A stretch of 64,000 bases of DNA from Paludibaculum fermentans_A (GTDB lineage: Bacteria > Acidobacteriota > Terriglobia > Bryobacterales > Bryobacteraceae): the NCBI RefSeq assembly GCF_051172195.1, contig NZ_JBPJAQ010000001.1, positions 5,022,001 to 5,086,000 on the forward strand, given 5' to 3'. Position numbers and translations under genes: made by a program. Below are positions 23,356-32,291 of the stretch, piece after piece (positions within the stretch are counted from its first letter, which is position 1; each line of letters begins with the position of its first letter). The notes beneath the pieces were generated by a model. That model was not told where the DNA came from. It saw nothing but the letters and a program-made list of their open reading frames with translations, and searched no databases.

Positions 23356-24584
23356 TGAACCTGCCCACCGTTTCCCGCCGTGGATTTCTGGGTGCTGCCG
23401 GTGCCGCCAGCGTGGCGGCCACCGCATCGCCCGCGCTGCACGCCGCGCCCGGACCGCGCCCCAGCGGGCAACTGCGCATCGGCGTGGTGGGCGGCGGGTT
23501 CGGCCTTTCGTTCTTCTGGCACCTCGATCCCGACTGCAAAGTGGTGGCGGTGTGCGACCTGCTGCCGGAGAAGCAGAAGCTGCTGGCGGAGCGGTACCGC
23601 TGCACGAACACCTACAAGAACTTCCGCGAGTTCCTGAAGCATCCCGACCTGGATGCGGTGGCGGTGTTCACGCCGGCTCCGCTGCATGCGTTCATGGCGG
23701 TGGAGGCGATGAAGGCGGGCAAGCACGTGATCAGCGCCGTACCGGCCGGCCTGAGTGTCGAAGAACTGGAGGAGATCCTCGACACGGTGAGGAAGACCGG
23801 GCTGCGCTACATGATGGCGGAGACCAGCTACTACCGGCAGCCGGTGATCACATGCCGTGAACTCGCTGGGGAAGGGAAGTTCGGGACGATCTTCCACTCC
23901 GAGGCCGAGTACCACCACGAAGGGCTGATGAAGGTGATGTTCGACGACCGCGGGCTGCCGACCTGGCGCCACGGCTTGCCGCCGATGCTCTATCCGACGC
24001 ACTGCACGGGGCTGATCATTCCAGTGATCCGGGAGCGGCTGTCGGAAGTGACGGCGGTGGGCTGGGGCGACGGGCACGAGGTGCTGCGGACCAACCAGTA
24101 CAAGAACCCCTTCTGGAACGAGACGGCGTTCTTCAAGACGTCCAAAGGCCACTCCGCGCGCGTGGCGGTTTACTGGCATGTGGCGGCGGGGGGCAGCGAG
24201 CGCGGTCAGTTCTACGGCGACCGCATGTCCTACCTGATGGAGCGGCCAGAGGGTACGCCGAACACGTTCGTGCGGATCTCGTCGCAAGGCAAGACCGTGC
24301 TCGACTCCAACGGGTATCCAGAAGGCGAGACGGAGATGCTGGCGGACAAGAAGGCCAACTATCTGGAGCGGCTGCCCGAACCCCTGCGGGTGAAGAGCGG
24401 CCATGGGGATTCGCACACCTTCCTGACTCATGAGTTCGTGCGCGCCGTGCTGGAGGACAGGCACCCCACAGTGAATGTGTGGGAGGCGATTGCCTACACG
24501 CTGCCGGGCATTATTGCGCACCAGTCCGCGCTGCGCGGCGGCGAATCGCTGAAGATTCGCGACTACGGCCAGGCGCCGGCCTGA
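23355..24584 (+). CDS. Tat-exported Gfo/Idh/MocA-family oxidoreductase
   Basis: A 409-residue protein with a twin-arginine signal (TVSRRGFLGAAGAASVAATA, about residues 4-23) and cleavage likely after the Ala-rich stretch. The Rossmann motif GVVGGGFGLSFFWHLDPDCKVVAVCDL (about 43-68) binds NAD(P), and VFTPAPLHAFMAVEAMKAGKHVI follows as the family's second signature. The C-terminal domain has the usual beta-sheet with WRHGLPPMLYPTHCTGL, whose His/Tyr residues line the active site. It overlaps the aminotransferase gene by one base, so the two are coupled. Exported relatives include NAD-dependent glycosidases (GH109) and sugar dehydrogenases; which it is cannot be read here. Confidence 0.88.
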   Translation: MNLPTVSRRGFLGAAGAASVAATASPALHAAPGPRPSGQLRIGVVGGGFGLSFFWHLDPDCKVVAVCDLLPEKQKLLAERYRCTNTYKNFREFLKHPDLDAVAVFTPAPLHAFMAVEAMKAGKHVISAVPAGLSVEELEEILDTVRKTGLRYMMAETSYYRQPVITCRELAGEGKFGTIFHSEAEYHHEGLMKVMFDDRGLPTWRHGLPPMLYPTHCTGLIIPVIRERLSEVTAVGWGDGHEVLRTNQYKNPFWNETAFFKTSKGHSARVAVYWHVAAGGSERGQFYGDRMSYLMERPEGTPNTFVRISSQGKTVLDSNGYPEGETEMLADKKANYLERLPEPLRVKSGHGDSHTFLTHEFVRAVLEDRHPTVNVWEAIAYTLPGIIAHQSALRGGESLKIRDYGQAPA

Positions 24585-24599
24585 TCCAGGATCCTGGAT
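24584..24599. promoter_or_regulatory. Palindromic operator, site 2a (symporter operon)
   Basis: ATCCAG-GATC-CTGGAT is a perfect palindrome of the same 6-4-6 design as site 1, with A/T outer bases. It begins on the last base of the oxidoreductase stop codon. Its centre is 24 bp from the centre of the next site, so two dimers could bind side by side. Confidence 0.65.
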
Positions 24600-24607
24600 T
24601 TGGATTT

Positions 24608-24623
24608 GTCCAGTATTCTGGAC
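24608..24623. promoter_or_regulatory. Palindromic operator, site 2b (symporter operon)
   Basis: GTCCAG-TATT-CTGGAC, a perfect palindrome extended to T...A on the outside (24607-24624). It lies 85 bases before the symporter start and is identical in both arms to site 1. Confidence 0.75.
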
Positions 24624-24645
24624 ATTGAGGCGTAAACTCTTGTTT

Positions 24646-24693
24646 CCAGGGGACCCAGCCGGGAGAATAGGGTTTCCCTGAGCTGGACCCTGG
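24646..24693 (+). promoter_or_regulatory. Leader stem-loop overlapping the symporter ribosome site
   Basis: CCAGGG (24646-24651) pairs with CCCTGG (24688-24693), CCAGC (24655-24659) with GCTGG (24682-24686), and an inner GGGA/TCCC stem caps it. The outer arm includes the first two bases of the GGAG (24692-24695) that would serve as ribosome binding site for the ATG at 24708. The structure could dampen translation. Confidence 0.5.
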
Positions 24694-24707
24694 AGACAGA
24701 TATCCAT

Positions 24708-26324
24708 ATGTTTGGCGGCCGATTGGATCAACTGCTGTTCGCCCTGTACCTGGTGGCGAACATTTGCCTCGGCCTGTGGGTGTCGCGGCGGCGCAAGGCC
24801 AGCGTCAAGGACTACTTCCTGGCCGGAGAGCAGTTGCCGTGGTACGCCATTGGCGGCTCGATCATCGCCGCCAATATCAGTACGGAGCATTTCATCGGGA
24901 TGGTGGGCGCCGCTTACGCGGTGGGCTTCGTGGTGGCGCAGTGGGAGTGGGGGAACTGGTTCACGTTCTCGGCCCTCGTCTGGATTTTCCTGCCTTACTA
25001 TCTGCGCGGCGGCATCTACACGATGCCCGAGTTCCTGGAGCGCCGGTATAACAAAGAATGCCGGTACATGTTTGCCGTCTGTTCGCTGGTGCTGTGGATT
25101 GTTGCTCAGATGGCCGTGGTGCTGCTGGCCGGCGCGAAGGCGCTGCAGGGGATGTTCGGCCTCGACCCCTTCGTCACCATCATCGGCCTGACAATCCTGG
25201 CCGGCAGCTACACGATCTATGGCGGATTGATTGCCGTGGCCTGGACCGACTTCCTGCAGTTCGTCGTGCTGATGGTGGGCGGGCTGATTGTGTCGTACCT
25301 GGGGCTGGAGCGGGCCGGAGGCATCTTCAACCTGATGCACCAGTTTCCGGCGAAGTTCAAGATCATCTATCCCATCACGGATCCGAACTACCCGTGGTTC
25401 GGGGTGTTCACGCTATTCCTCTCCATCGGCATCTGGTACAACTGCACGAACCAGTTCATCGTGCAGCGCTGCCTGGGTGCGAAGTCGGAGTGGGATGCGC
25501 GCATGGGCGTGATCTTCGCGGGCTTCATGAAACTTCTGCTGCCGTTCCTGGTGGTGATTCCCGGCATTGTGGCGTTCCAGTTGTTTCCTGGGTTGGTTGA
25601 TCCTGACCAGGCGTATCCGCGGCTGGTGAAGGAGTTGGTCCCATTGGGGCTGGGCGGCGTGGTGATGGCGGGCATTGCCAGCGCGCTGCTGTCGCACCTG
25701 AGCTCGGTGCTGAACTCCTGCAGCACGGTCTTCACGATGGATCTGTACCGGCCGTTCTTCGGGCAGGGCAAGAGCGACGCGCATCTGGTGAGCGTTGGCC
25801 GCTGGAGCGGGTTCCTGATCCTGACGTTTGCGATGGGACTGGCGATCTGGTTTACGCGCGGGCAGCATAGCGTGTTCCTGGTGATCCAGAACGTGGGGGC
25901 GTGGGTGGCGGCTCCCATTGCGGTGGTGTTCCTGCTGGGCGTGTTGTGGAAGCGGGCCACGGCGCAGGCCGCGACGTTTGTCCTGATCTTTGGTTTCCCG
26001 TACACGGCGCTGGTGGAGTATGTGCTGTTCAAGCACGTATGGTTCCTGCAGCCTTTCGACAACTGGCTGAACCGCACGTTTCTGGTGTGGGCGACGTGCA
26101 TGGTGGTGATGGTGGTGGTGTCCTACCTGACGCCCGCGCCGCCGGCGGCGAGTGTCGACGGCATCATCTGGTCGCGGAAGTATCTGGACCTGCCGGAGTC
26201 CGAGCGGGCGTACGCCAAGGGGGCGCGGAGCCTGCTGCTGTGGTGGGGGCTGATGGTGGGACTGGCCGGCGCGCTGTATGCGTATGTGATCTGGTTCCAG
26301 TTCTGGGGACCGGGCCGGTCGTAG
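24708..26324 (+). CDS. Sodium:solute symporter (SSS family)
   Basis: A 538-residue inner-membrane transporter with about 13-14 hydrophobic segments. It starts MFGGRLDQLLFALYLVANIC and carries the SSS hallmarks: KDYFLAGEQLPWYAIGGSIIAANISTEHFIGMVGAAYA (residues about 35-70, Na+/substrate site), GGLIAVAWTDFLQFVVLMVGG, and NQFIVQRCLGAKSEWDARMGVIFAGFMKLLLPF. Such transporters take up sugars, sugar acids or amino acids with Na+. It heads the operon with the IclR, ceramidase-like, dehydratase and SDR genes and is preceded by two operators. Closest functional guess is a sugar or sugar-acid importer. Confidence 0.93.
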   Translation: MFGGRLDQLLFALYLVANICLGLWVSRRRKASVKDYFLAGEQLPWYAIGGSIIAANISTEHFIGMVGAAYAVGFVVAQWEWGNWFTFSALVWIFLPYYLRGGIYTMPEFLERRYNKECRYMFAVCSLVLWIVAQMAVVLLAGAKALQGMFGLDPFVTIIGLTILAGSYTIYGGLIAVAWTDFLQFVVLMVGGLIVSYLGLERAGGIFNLMHQFPAKFKIIYPITDPNYPWFGVFTLFLSIGIWYNCTNQFIVQRCLGAKSEWDARMGVIFAGFMKLLLPFLVVIPGIVAFQLFPGLVDPDQAYPRLVKELVPLGLGGVVMAGIASALLSHLSSVLNSCSTVFTMDLYRPFFGQGKSDAHLVSVGRWSGFLILTFAMGLAIWFTRGQHSVFLVIQNVGAWVAAPIAVVFLLGVLWKRATAQAATFVLIFGFPYTALVEYVLFKHVWFLQPFDNWLNRTFLVWATCMVVMVVVSYLTPAPPAASVDGIIWSRKYLDLPESERAYAKGARSLLLWWGLMVGLAGALYAYVIWFQFWGPGRS

Positions 26325-26342
26325 GGGTGGAGAGGAGTCGAG

Positions 26343-27143
26343 ATGCCGACAACAACTACTGTTCCTTCCGTCGAGCGGGCGCTGCAGATTCTGGAAGTGC
26401 TCGATTCTTCGCGGCGCGGCATGAACATTGCGGAGCTGGGCCGGAAGCTGGACATCCCCAGGAGCACGGCGCATGTGCTGGTGCTGACGCTGGAGCGCTG
26501 CGGCTATGTGACCAAATCGGCCAACAGCCGGAACTACATGCTGTCGATGAAGGTGTTCAACCTGGGCCGCGAGATGGTGCAAAACCAGAAGCTGTCGGAG
26601 ATCGCGCTGGGGCCGATGAAGTGGTTGTCGGCGCAGGCGCGGCTGACCAGCCACCTGGCGGTACTGGAGAACGACCAGGCCGTGTACGTCCAGAAGGTGG
26701 AAGGGCCCGGATTCATCCGCTTCGACACCACCGTGGGCAAGCGAACTAATCTGCACTGCACATCTGTAGGCAAGGTGCTGCTGGCGTACTGCCAGGAGGC
26801 GCACCGCAAGGAGTTCCTGTCGAAGATGACGTACGCGCGGTATACGCGGAAGACGATCACGACGGCAGCGGCGCTGCGGTTGGAACTGGCCAAGACCGTG
26901 GAGCGCGGCTACGCCCTCGACGATGAGGAAGAGGAGTTGGAAGTGCGTTGCCTGGCGGTGCCTGTGTTCAACCCGCGGGGTGAACTGGTGGCGGCGCTCA
27001 GCGTGACGGGAACGTTGGGCACGATCGTCGACCAGAACATTCCGCCGATTGTGAGCCTGCTGCAGCGGGCCTCAGCGCGGATCTGCAACTACGCGGAAGC
27101 GAGGGAAGAGCATGAACGGATGGAGCCGGAGATTAAGGAATGA
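26343..27143 (+). CDS. IclR-family transcriptional regulator
   Basis: A 266-residue regulator. The winged HTH (about residues 8-65) contains SVERALQILEVLDSSRRGMN and LGRKLDIPRSTAHVLVLTLE. The C-terminal ligand-binding domain has LHCTSVGKVLLAYC and GYALDDEEEELEVRCLAVPVFNPRGELVAALSVTG, both IclR signatures. It is the only DNA-binding regulator in the catabolic locus. IclR dimers bind short palindromes, fitting the RTCCAG-N4-CTGGAY sites at 21934, 24584, 24608 and 32292. It would sense a pathway intermediate and control uptake and catabolism. It starts 18 bases after the symporter and overlaps the next gene by four bases. Confidence 0.94.
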   Translation: MPTTTTVPSVERALQILEVLDSSRRGMNIAELGRKLDIPRSTAHVLVLTLERCGYVTKSANSRNYMLSMKVFNLGREMVQNQKLSEIALGPMKWLSAQARLTSHLAVLENDQAVYVQKVEGPGFIRFDTTVGKRTNLHCTSVGKVLLAYCQEAHRKEFLSKMTYARYTRKTITTAAALRLELAKTVERGYALDDEEEELEVRCLAVPVFNPRGELVAALSVTGTLGTIVDQNIPPIVSLLQRASARICNYAEAREEHERMEPEIKE

Positions 27144-28543
27144 CGGGACAGTTGTTGGCAGGCGCGGGGCGGAGTGAGATTACGCCGGCGCCGGGGACTC
27201 CGCAGGGCGGCTGGGGCGCCCAGACGCACACGCGCGGCGACAGGGCGGATATGCCGTTCTATGCGACGGCGCTGGCGCTGGTCCAGGATGACGAGCGTGT
27301 GGTGATTGTCGAGGCGGATGCCATCGGTTTCGACGCCGCGTGGACCGGCCGGATTCTGCAGACCATTGCGAAGACGACAGGGCTGGCGAAAGAGCGGATC
27401 CGTTTTTCGTGTTCGCACACGCATTCGGGTCCCAACACGTTCCGGCTGGCGAATATTGCCGAGGGGCTGGATATGGCCCTCAGCTACCTCGAAAGCCTGC
27501 CGGACCGCATTGCCGGGGCCGCGTGGCAGGCGCTGCAGGACTTGCGTCCGGTGCGGATTGGCGCCGGGGCGGGGCAGTGCGGCATCAATTGCAAACGGCG
27601 AGTGACGGTGGATGGCGGGCTCACCGTGGTGGGCGAGGATCCGGACTCAGAATGCGACCAGTCGTTGCATGTCGTGCGGTTGGAGTCGCTCGACGGCGAG
27701 CCGGTGGCGCACCTGCTGCACTATGCGTGCCACGGCACGACTATCGGCTGGCAGAGCCGCGACTTCACTCCGGATTTTCCGGGTCCAGCACGCCAGGTGA
27801 TGGAACGAGAGCTGGGCGGGCTGTGCCTGTTCCTGCAGGGAGCGGCGGGCGACCTGGGCCCACGCCGAGGCTTCACCGGTGACCTGGAAGTCTACCGACG
27901 CATGGGCCGTACGCTGGGCCTGACGTCGGCGGGCGTCGCGTCCTCCATCGAGATGCAGCCCGTGCTGCGGCTGCTGACTGGCATCGTCCGCAGCGGCGCG
28001 AACATTGCGCAATATGAGTATCAGCCGGTGGAGCAGCCTGCGCCTCGCCTGCAAGTGGAGACGCGGTTCATGGCGCTGCCCTTGAAGCCGTTCCCGGATC
28101 CGGACTCCGAGGACGTGGAACTGGCGCGGTTGCGAGCAGAGGCGGCGCGGCTGCGCGAGGCGGGCAAGCTGGAAGAGTTCAGCGTGGCGAACGGCCTGGC
28201 GACGCAGATGGGCTGGCGCGCCAACAATGCGCGTCTGTTTCATGGAAAGCCGGAGACATCCTGGCCGCTGCAGGTGATCCGCATCGGTCCGGTGGCTCTG
28301 GTCAGCGTCGCCGGAGAGCCGTTCTCGTCCATCGCACAGCGGGTGGCGGACGCCTCGCCGTTTCCGGTTACGTTGATGTCGGGTTATTCGAATGGCGGGT
28401 TCGGCTACATCCCGGACCGCAGTGCCTATGACGAGGGCGGCTACGAGATCGAAGCCACCCCGTTTTCCGCTGATGCCTGCGACGTGGTGGTCGCCGACGC
28501 ACTGCGGGTATTGAATGAAATGCACGAGAAGGAGCACGCGTGA
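27140..28543 (+). CDS. Neutral/alkaline ceramidase-like domain protein
   Basis: A 467-residue protein related to the N-terminal catalytic domain of neutral ceramidases: AGAGRSEITPAPGTPQGGWG at the start, RFSCSHTHSGPNTF (about residues 92-105; the zinc-ligand His-x-His), YACHGTTIG (about 198-206) and FLQGAAGDLGPRRG (about 233-246). These metal and catalytic segments are conserved. No signal peptide is seen, unlike secreted ceramidases, so a cytoplasmic amidase or hydrolase acting on the imported compound is more likely. In this context family members without the C-terminal domain accompany sugar-catabolic genes. It overlaps both neighbours by four bases. Confidence 0.85.
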   Translation: MTGQLLAGAGRSEITPAPGTPQGGWGAQTHTRGDRADMPFYATALALVQDDERVVIVEADAIGFDAAWTGRILQTIAKTTGLAKERIRFSCSHTHSGPNTFRLANIAEGLDMALSYLESLPDRIAGAAWQALQDLRPVRIGAGAGQCGINCKRRVTVDGGLTVVGEDPDSECDQSLHVVRLESLDGEPVAHLLHYACHGTTIGWQSRDFTPDFPGPARQVMERELGGLCLFLQGAAGDLGPRRGFTGDLEVYRRMGRTLGLTSAGVASSIEMQPVLRLLTGIVRSGANIAQYEYQPVEQPAPRLQVETRFMALPLKPFPDPDSEDVELARLRAEAARLREAGKLEEFSVANGLATQMGWRANNARLFHGKPETSWPLQVIRIGPVALVSVAGEPFSSIAQRVADASPFPVTLMSGYSNGGFGYIPDRSAYDEGGYEIEATPFSADACDVVVADALRVLNEMHEKEHA

Positions 28544-29703
28544 AAATCTCAAAGATCTCCACGATGGTGGTGAACGCCCGGATGCGCAACTGGGTGTTTG
28601 TGAAGGTCGAGACGGATCAGCCCGGGCTGTATGGCTGGGGCGAGTCGACGCTCGAATGGAAGACGAAAGGCGTGGTGGGCGCGATTGAGGACCTGTCGGT
28701 GCTGCTGATCGGGCAGAACCCGCTACGTGTGGAGCATCTGTGGCAGGTGATGCACCGGCAGTACTTCTGGCGCGGCGGTATCACGAACTTCTCCGCCATC
28801 AGCGGCATCGACCAGGCGCTGTGGGACATCAAGGGCAAGGAGTGCGGCAAGCCCGTGTGCGAGCTGCTGGGCGGCCCGGTGCGGGACACGCTGCGGTTCT
28901 ACGATCACCTGGGCGGCGGCACGCTGGAAGGCATGTACAAGACCGTCGAGCCCGAGGAGTTCGGCGCGCGGATCCAGGACAGCCTGTCGCGCGGCTTCAC
29001 GGCCGTGAAGGCGATGCCGATCCCGGTGTCGGAGTACATCGAGAGTGCATCGACGCTGAAACGAGCGGCCAAGTGCGTGGAGGCGATGCGCCTGTCGGCG
29101 GGCGACGACATCGACATCATGCTGGATCTGCATGCGCGGACGACTCCGGCGGCGGCGATTCAGTTCGGCCGCATGCTGGTGGACTACAACCTCTACTGGT
29201 ATGAAGAGCCCTGCTGGCCGGAGCACACGGAGGCCCTGGTGGAAGTGGCGCGCGCGCTGCCTTTCCCCATAGCGACCGGCGAACGCCTGGTGGGCCGCTG
29301 GGAGTTTCGCGAGCTGTTTGAAAAGCGCGCCTGCTCCATCATCCAGCCCGACGTGTCGCACTGCGGCGGCATCAGCGAAGCGCGGCGCATCGCGGCGATG
29401 GCCGAGACCTATCAGATGTCCGTGGCCTGTCACAATCCGCAGGGTCCGGTGAGCACGGCGGCGTCGACCCACGTCGGCTTCGCCACACCGAACTACCTGA
29501 TCCAGGAGATGGTGCGCGCCGACGTGCCTTGGCGGAACGACGTCGTCAGCGAGTTCATCCCGCTGGAAGCCGGCATCTGCACGGCGCCCACCCGCCCGGG
29601 CCTGGGTATCGACATTAACGAAAGCGAGGCGGCGAAGTACCCCTTCCAGCCAGAGGTCCTGATGGCCTACAATCACCGCGACGGATCTGTTGCGGACTGG
29701 TAG
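28540..29703 (+). CDS. Enolase-superfamily sugar-acid dehydratase (galactonate dehydratase-like)
   Basis: A 387-residue member of the mandelate racemase/muconate lactonising group. The N-terminal capping domain (residues 1-120) contains QYFWRGGITNFSAISGIDQALWDIKGK. The barrel shows metal ligands Asp196 (MLDLHAR), Glu222 (WYEEPCWP) and Glu248 (ATGERL), plus His198 and His298 (ACHNPQGP) as candidate acid/base residues. This is the pattern of galactonate/mannonate-type dehydratases, which convert a sugar acid to its 2-keto-3-deoxy form. It overlaps the ceramidase-like gene (GTGA). Substrate stereochemistry cannot be assigned from sequence alone. Confidence 0.9.
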   Translation: MKISKISTMVVNARMRNWVFVKVETDQPGLYGWGESTLEWKTKGVVGAIEDLSVLLIGQNPLRVEHLWQVMHRQYFWRGGITNFSAISGIDQALWDIKGKECGKPVCELLGGPVRDTLRFYDHLGGGTLEGMYKTVEPEEFGARIQDSLSRGFTAVKAMPIPVSEYIESASTLKRAAKCVEAMRLSAGDDIDIMLDLHARTTPAAAIQFGRMLVDYNLYWYEEPCWPEHTEALVEVARALPFPIATGERLVGRWEFRELFEKRACSIIQPDVSHCGGISEARRIAAMAETYQMSVACHNPQGPVSTAASTHVGFATPNYLIQEMVRADVPWRNDVVSEFIPLEAGICTAPTRPGLGIDINESEAAKYPFQPEVLMAYNHRDGSVADW

Positions 29704-29707
29704 GAAC

Positions 29708-30466
29708 ATGGAAGGCAAACTGGCGGGACGGGCGGCGCTGGTAACTGGAGCGTCGCGCGGCATTGGGCGGGCCATCGCGGTGGAACTGGCGCGGCTTGGG
29801 GCCAATGTCGCGATCAACTACGCGCGGCATCGCGAAGAGGCGATGGAGGTGGCGGCCGAGATCGAACGCATGGGTAGCCACGCGATGGTGATCCAGGCGG
29901 ATGTCGGAGAACGGGCCGAGGACGAGGTGATGGTGCAGTCGGTGCTGGAAGAGTTCGGCCGGCTGGACATTCTCATCAACAACGCGGCTTACAGCGTGCG
30001 CAAGCCGCTGCTGGAGATGGAGCCGGCTGACATGGAGCGAACGTGGGCGGTCTCACTGTGGGGCGCCTTCCATTGCAGCCAGTTCGCGGCGCGCAGCATG
30101 GCCGAACGTGGTGGCGGGTCGATCCTCATGATCAGCTCGGTACACGCGTCACGGCCCTATCCGAACTGCAGCGCCTACAATGGCGCGAAGGCGGCCATGA
30201 ACCAGATGGCGCTTACGTGGGCCGTGGAACTGGCGCAGTACAAGATCCGGGTCAACGTGTTGGAGCCCGGCTGGACCGATACGCCGGGCGAGCGGGTCTA
30301 CTACTCCGAGGACCAACTCACGGAGAAGGGCAAGGACCTGCTGCTGGGCCGCCTGGCTACCTCGGAAGAGGTTGCGAAGGCCGCCGCGTTCCTGGTCTCT
30401 GACGATGCTTCGTATGTGACGGGCTCGGTACTGCGGGTGGATGGCGGTTACGCGATCACGCATTAA
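29708..30466 (+). CDS. SDR-family NAD(P)-dependent dehydrogenase
   Basis: A 252-residue classical short-chain dehydrogenase. The ATG at 29708 is preferred over an upstream TTG because the family begins MEGKLAGRAALVTGASRGIG. It has the cofactor motif TGASRGIG (about residues 13-20), NNAAYS (NNAG-equivalent, with Ala for Gly), the catalytic Ser in ISSVHAS and the Y-x3-K motif YNGAKAAMNQ. The C-terminus YVTGSVLRVDGGYAITH is typical. Last gene of the symporter operon, it would oxidise or reduce a sugar or keto acid intermediate. Its 3' end overlaps the convergent gene by four bases. Confidence 0.94.
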   Translation: MEGKLAGRAALVTGASRGIGRAIAVELARLGANVAINYARHREEAMEVAAEIERMGSHAMVIQADVGERAEDEVMVQSVLEEFGRLDILINNAAYSVRKPLLEMEPADMERTWAVSLWGAFHCSQFAARSMAERGGGSILMISSVHASRPYPNCSAYNGAKAAMNQMALTWAVELAQYKIRVNVLEPGWTDTPGERVYYSEDQLTEKGKDLLLGRLATSEEVAKAAAFLVSDDASYVTGSVLRVDGGYAITH

Positions 30467-32202
30467 TTGACGCGGATCCGGATGTCGAACTGCTGCTCGG
30501 CGGGGCGGAGCCACGGATGAGTCCCGCCCTTCAGGGTAAATGGGATCGTGATGACGCCCACGGCGCGTTCCAGCCGGTACTCCGGGCCATTGCGGTAGGG
30601 ATTGTAAGGATAGACGGGCCATTGGAAGCGCGCGGCGGCGGGCAGTGTGAGCGTCCAGCCGTTGTGTTTCAGCATGCCGCCGAGTTCCGCTGCTGTCCAG
30701 AGGATTGGATCCTGGCTGGCCGTGGAGTGCTTCGTTGCGGAATCGAGCGCTTCGCCGGGTTTGATGATCACCTGTAGCGCCAGTTGCGCCTCTTCTGGAG
30801 CTGGGCCCATGCCCGTGATGCTCCAGTGCAGGGCGAGTTCGTTGCCTGTCGGCGGCGACGTGGTGAGGTCAGCGAAGAAGCGCTGGAAGCCCAACGACAG
30901 GCGGTCTGCGGCCGTCTCCATCGCCAGTTTCCCGTCGATGGGCAGGTAGGAGACTTTGCCGTCAATCCGCTCATGGAAGGTGGCGAGCTCTGGCTGGTTC
31001 TTTGAGTTCGCGGCCGTGAGGATCAGGCCAGGTTTTTCGTTCCACACGCTGACGTGGGCCTGGCGTTCCAGGAACCACTGGCTGAGCGGCAGCGGCGTGT
31101 CGCGCAGCGCGGACAGGTTGACGACCCACGGGCCGGTCTTGCGGATTCCGGCCGGGATCCTCAACTGGCGTGAGTAATTCAGTTGCTGTTGCGGCGGCGG
31201 GGCGGTGGGGCCTTCGTGATAGTAGATGGCGTTCTGCGCAATGCGGCCCAGGGAATCCATGTCGAGATCGTGCTGCGGCAAGTGCGCGGCCAGGAACTTG
31301 GCGTAACCGCGGCCATCGGGGAAGTAGGAGAACGCGAACTGGCCCCAGTCCATCACGTGCCAGTAGCGGTTGCGATCGTTCAAGGTTTCTACCGGCTGGC
31401 CGTCGGGATAAGTGAAGTATTTGTGAAAGTCCGTGGAGCGGCGGAGCGCCTGCAGGGCCGCGGGATCCCGCGTGTTCTCGTAGTAGAGAGCCACCGCGCT
31501 CATGGTCAGGTGGTCATAGCCGATGGTGGGTGTCAGGCGGCTGCGCTCGCCCCAGAATCCATCCTCGTGCTGCTGCTGGACATAGCGCTGGAGGATCTGC
31601 TTGCCGAGTGTTGCCCACTCCGGTTTCTGGAACAGAGGTCCGGCGATCATCAGGTTCACGGCCCACAGGGAGTAGTGGTTGGTGGAAGTGCCGATGAACG
31701 CGGACGTGTACCAGGGCACATCGCGCCACGCCCGGCTTTCGGCCACGATGGTGGCTATGTTCTTTTCGAGAGCCCACCGCCAACTGGCGCGGCGTGCTTC
31801 GCCCAGATCGGCCTGCAGCAGTCGGTAGGCCTCCAGCCACATGTACACGTCCCACCAGCTGTCGGGCCGCGACTCAAAGCCGCCTTTCCGGTTTTCCTCC
31901 ACCAATAGGTCGCCAATCTGTAAGGCCAATGACAGCATGCGCTTATCGCCGTAGCGCGGATTGGTCGGGTGCTTCTGCTTATAAAGGACCGCGGGTGTCA
32001 GCACCGCATACGGGAAGTGGTTCCAGCCGGCTGACTGTTCCAACTGCTTCAGGCCAGCCCCGGGGGCTGCCTGCAGATGCTCCTGAATGCGCCCTGCCCC
32101 TTCCACCAGCCATGCGTAGTACCGGCCAGGCAAGGACTGCGCGCCGGCCGTGCCAGCGCATCCGAGAGACAATAGAATCAGGCTGATTAGGAGTTGGCGC
32201 AT
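30463..32202 (-). CDS. Secreted protein of unknown family, helical-toroid-like
   Basis: A 579-residue protein with a signal peptide (LLISLILLSLGCAGTAGAQS, residues about 3-22). Residues 30-330 are helical and aromatic-rich with repeated Trp/Tyr/His motifs (AGWNHFPYAVLTPAVLY, RPDSWWDVYMWLEAYR, FIGTSTNHYSLWAVNLM, YDHLTMSAVALYYE). These recall the alpha/alpha-toroid of polysaccharide lyases and unsaturated-glycan hydrolases. The C-terminal third is strand-rich. No named family is recognised with certainty. It diverges from the second receptor across an operator and is convergent with the SDR gene, so it probably belongs to the same regulon and may depolymerise the extracellular substrate. Confidence 0.7.
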   Translation of the reverse strand: MRQLLISLILLSLGCAGTAGAQSLPGRYYAWLVEGAGRIQEHLQAAPGAGLKQLEQSAGWNHFPYAVLTPAVLYKQKHPTNPRYGDKRMLSLALQIGDLLVEENRKGGFESRPDSWWDVYMWLEAYRLLQADLGEARRASWRWALEKNIATIVAESRAWRDVPWYTSAFIGTSTNHYSLWAVNLMIAGPLFQKPEWATLGKQILQRYVQQQHEDGFWGERSRLTPTIGYDHLTMSAVALYYENTRDPAALQALRRSTDFHKYFTYPDGQPVETLNDRNRYWHVMDWGQFAFSYFPDGRGYAKFLAAHLPQHDLDMDSLGRIAQNAIYYHEGPTAPPPQQQLNYSRQLRIPAGIRKTGPWVVNLSALRDTPLPLSQWFLERQAHVSVWNEKPGLILTAANSKNQPELATFHERIDGKVSYLPIDGKLAMETAADRLSLGFQRFFADLTTSPPTGNELALHWSITGMGPAPEEAQLALQVIIKPGEALDSATKHSTASQDPILWTAAELGGMLKHNGWTLTLPAAARFQWPVYPYNPYRNGPEYRLERAVGVITIPFTLKGGTHPWLRPAEQQFDIRIRVN

Positions 32203-32291
32203 TCGAGAGGATCCAAAGGTACCGCGGCGTCAGAGTACCGGAACTTGAGAGATTCAGTCAATCCATCCACCGTTGCAGGCCAGGGGTTTTC

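Noticed and set aside
22006..26804. Long minus-strand frames across the aminotransferase, oxidoreductase and symporter genes
   Set aside because: Compositionally Arg/His/Gln-rich antisense shadows; the plus-strand genes carry clear family motifs.
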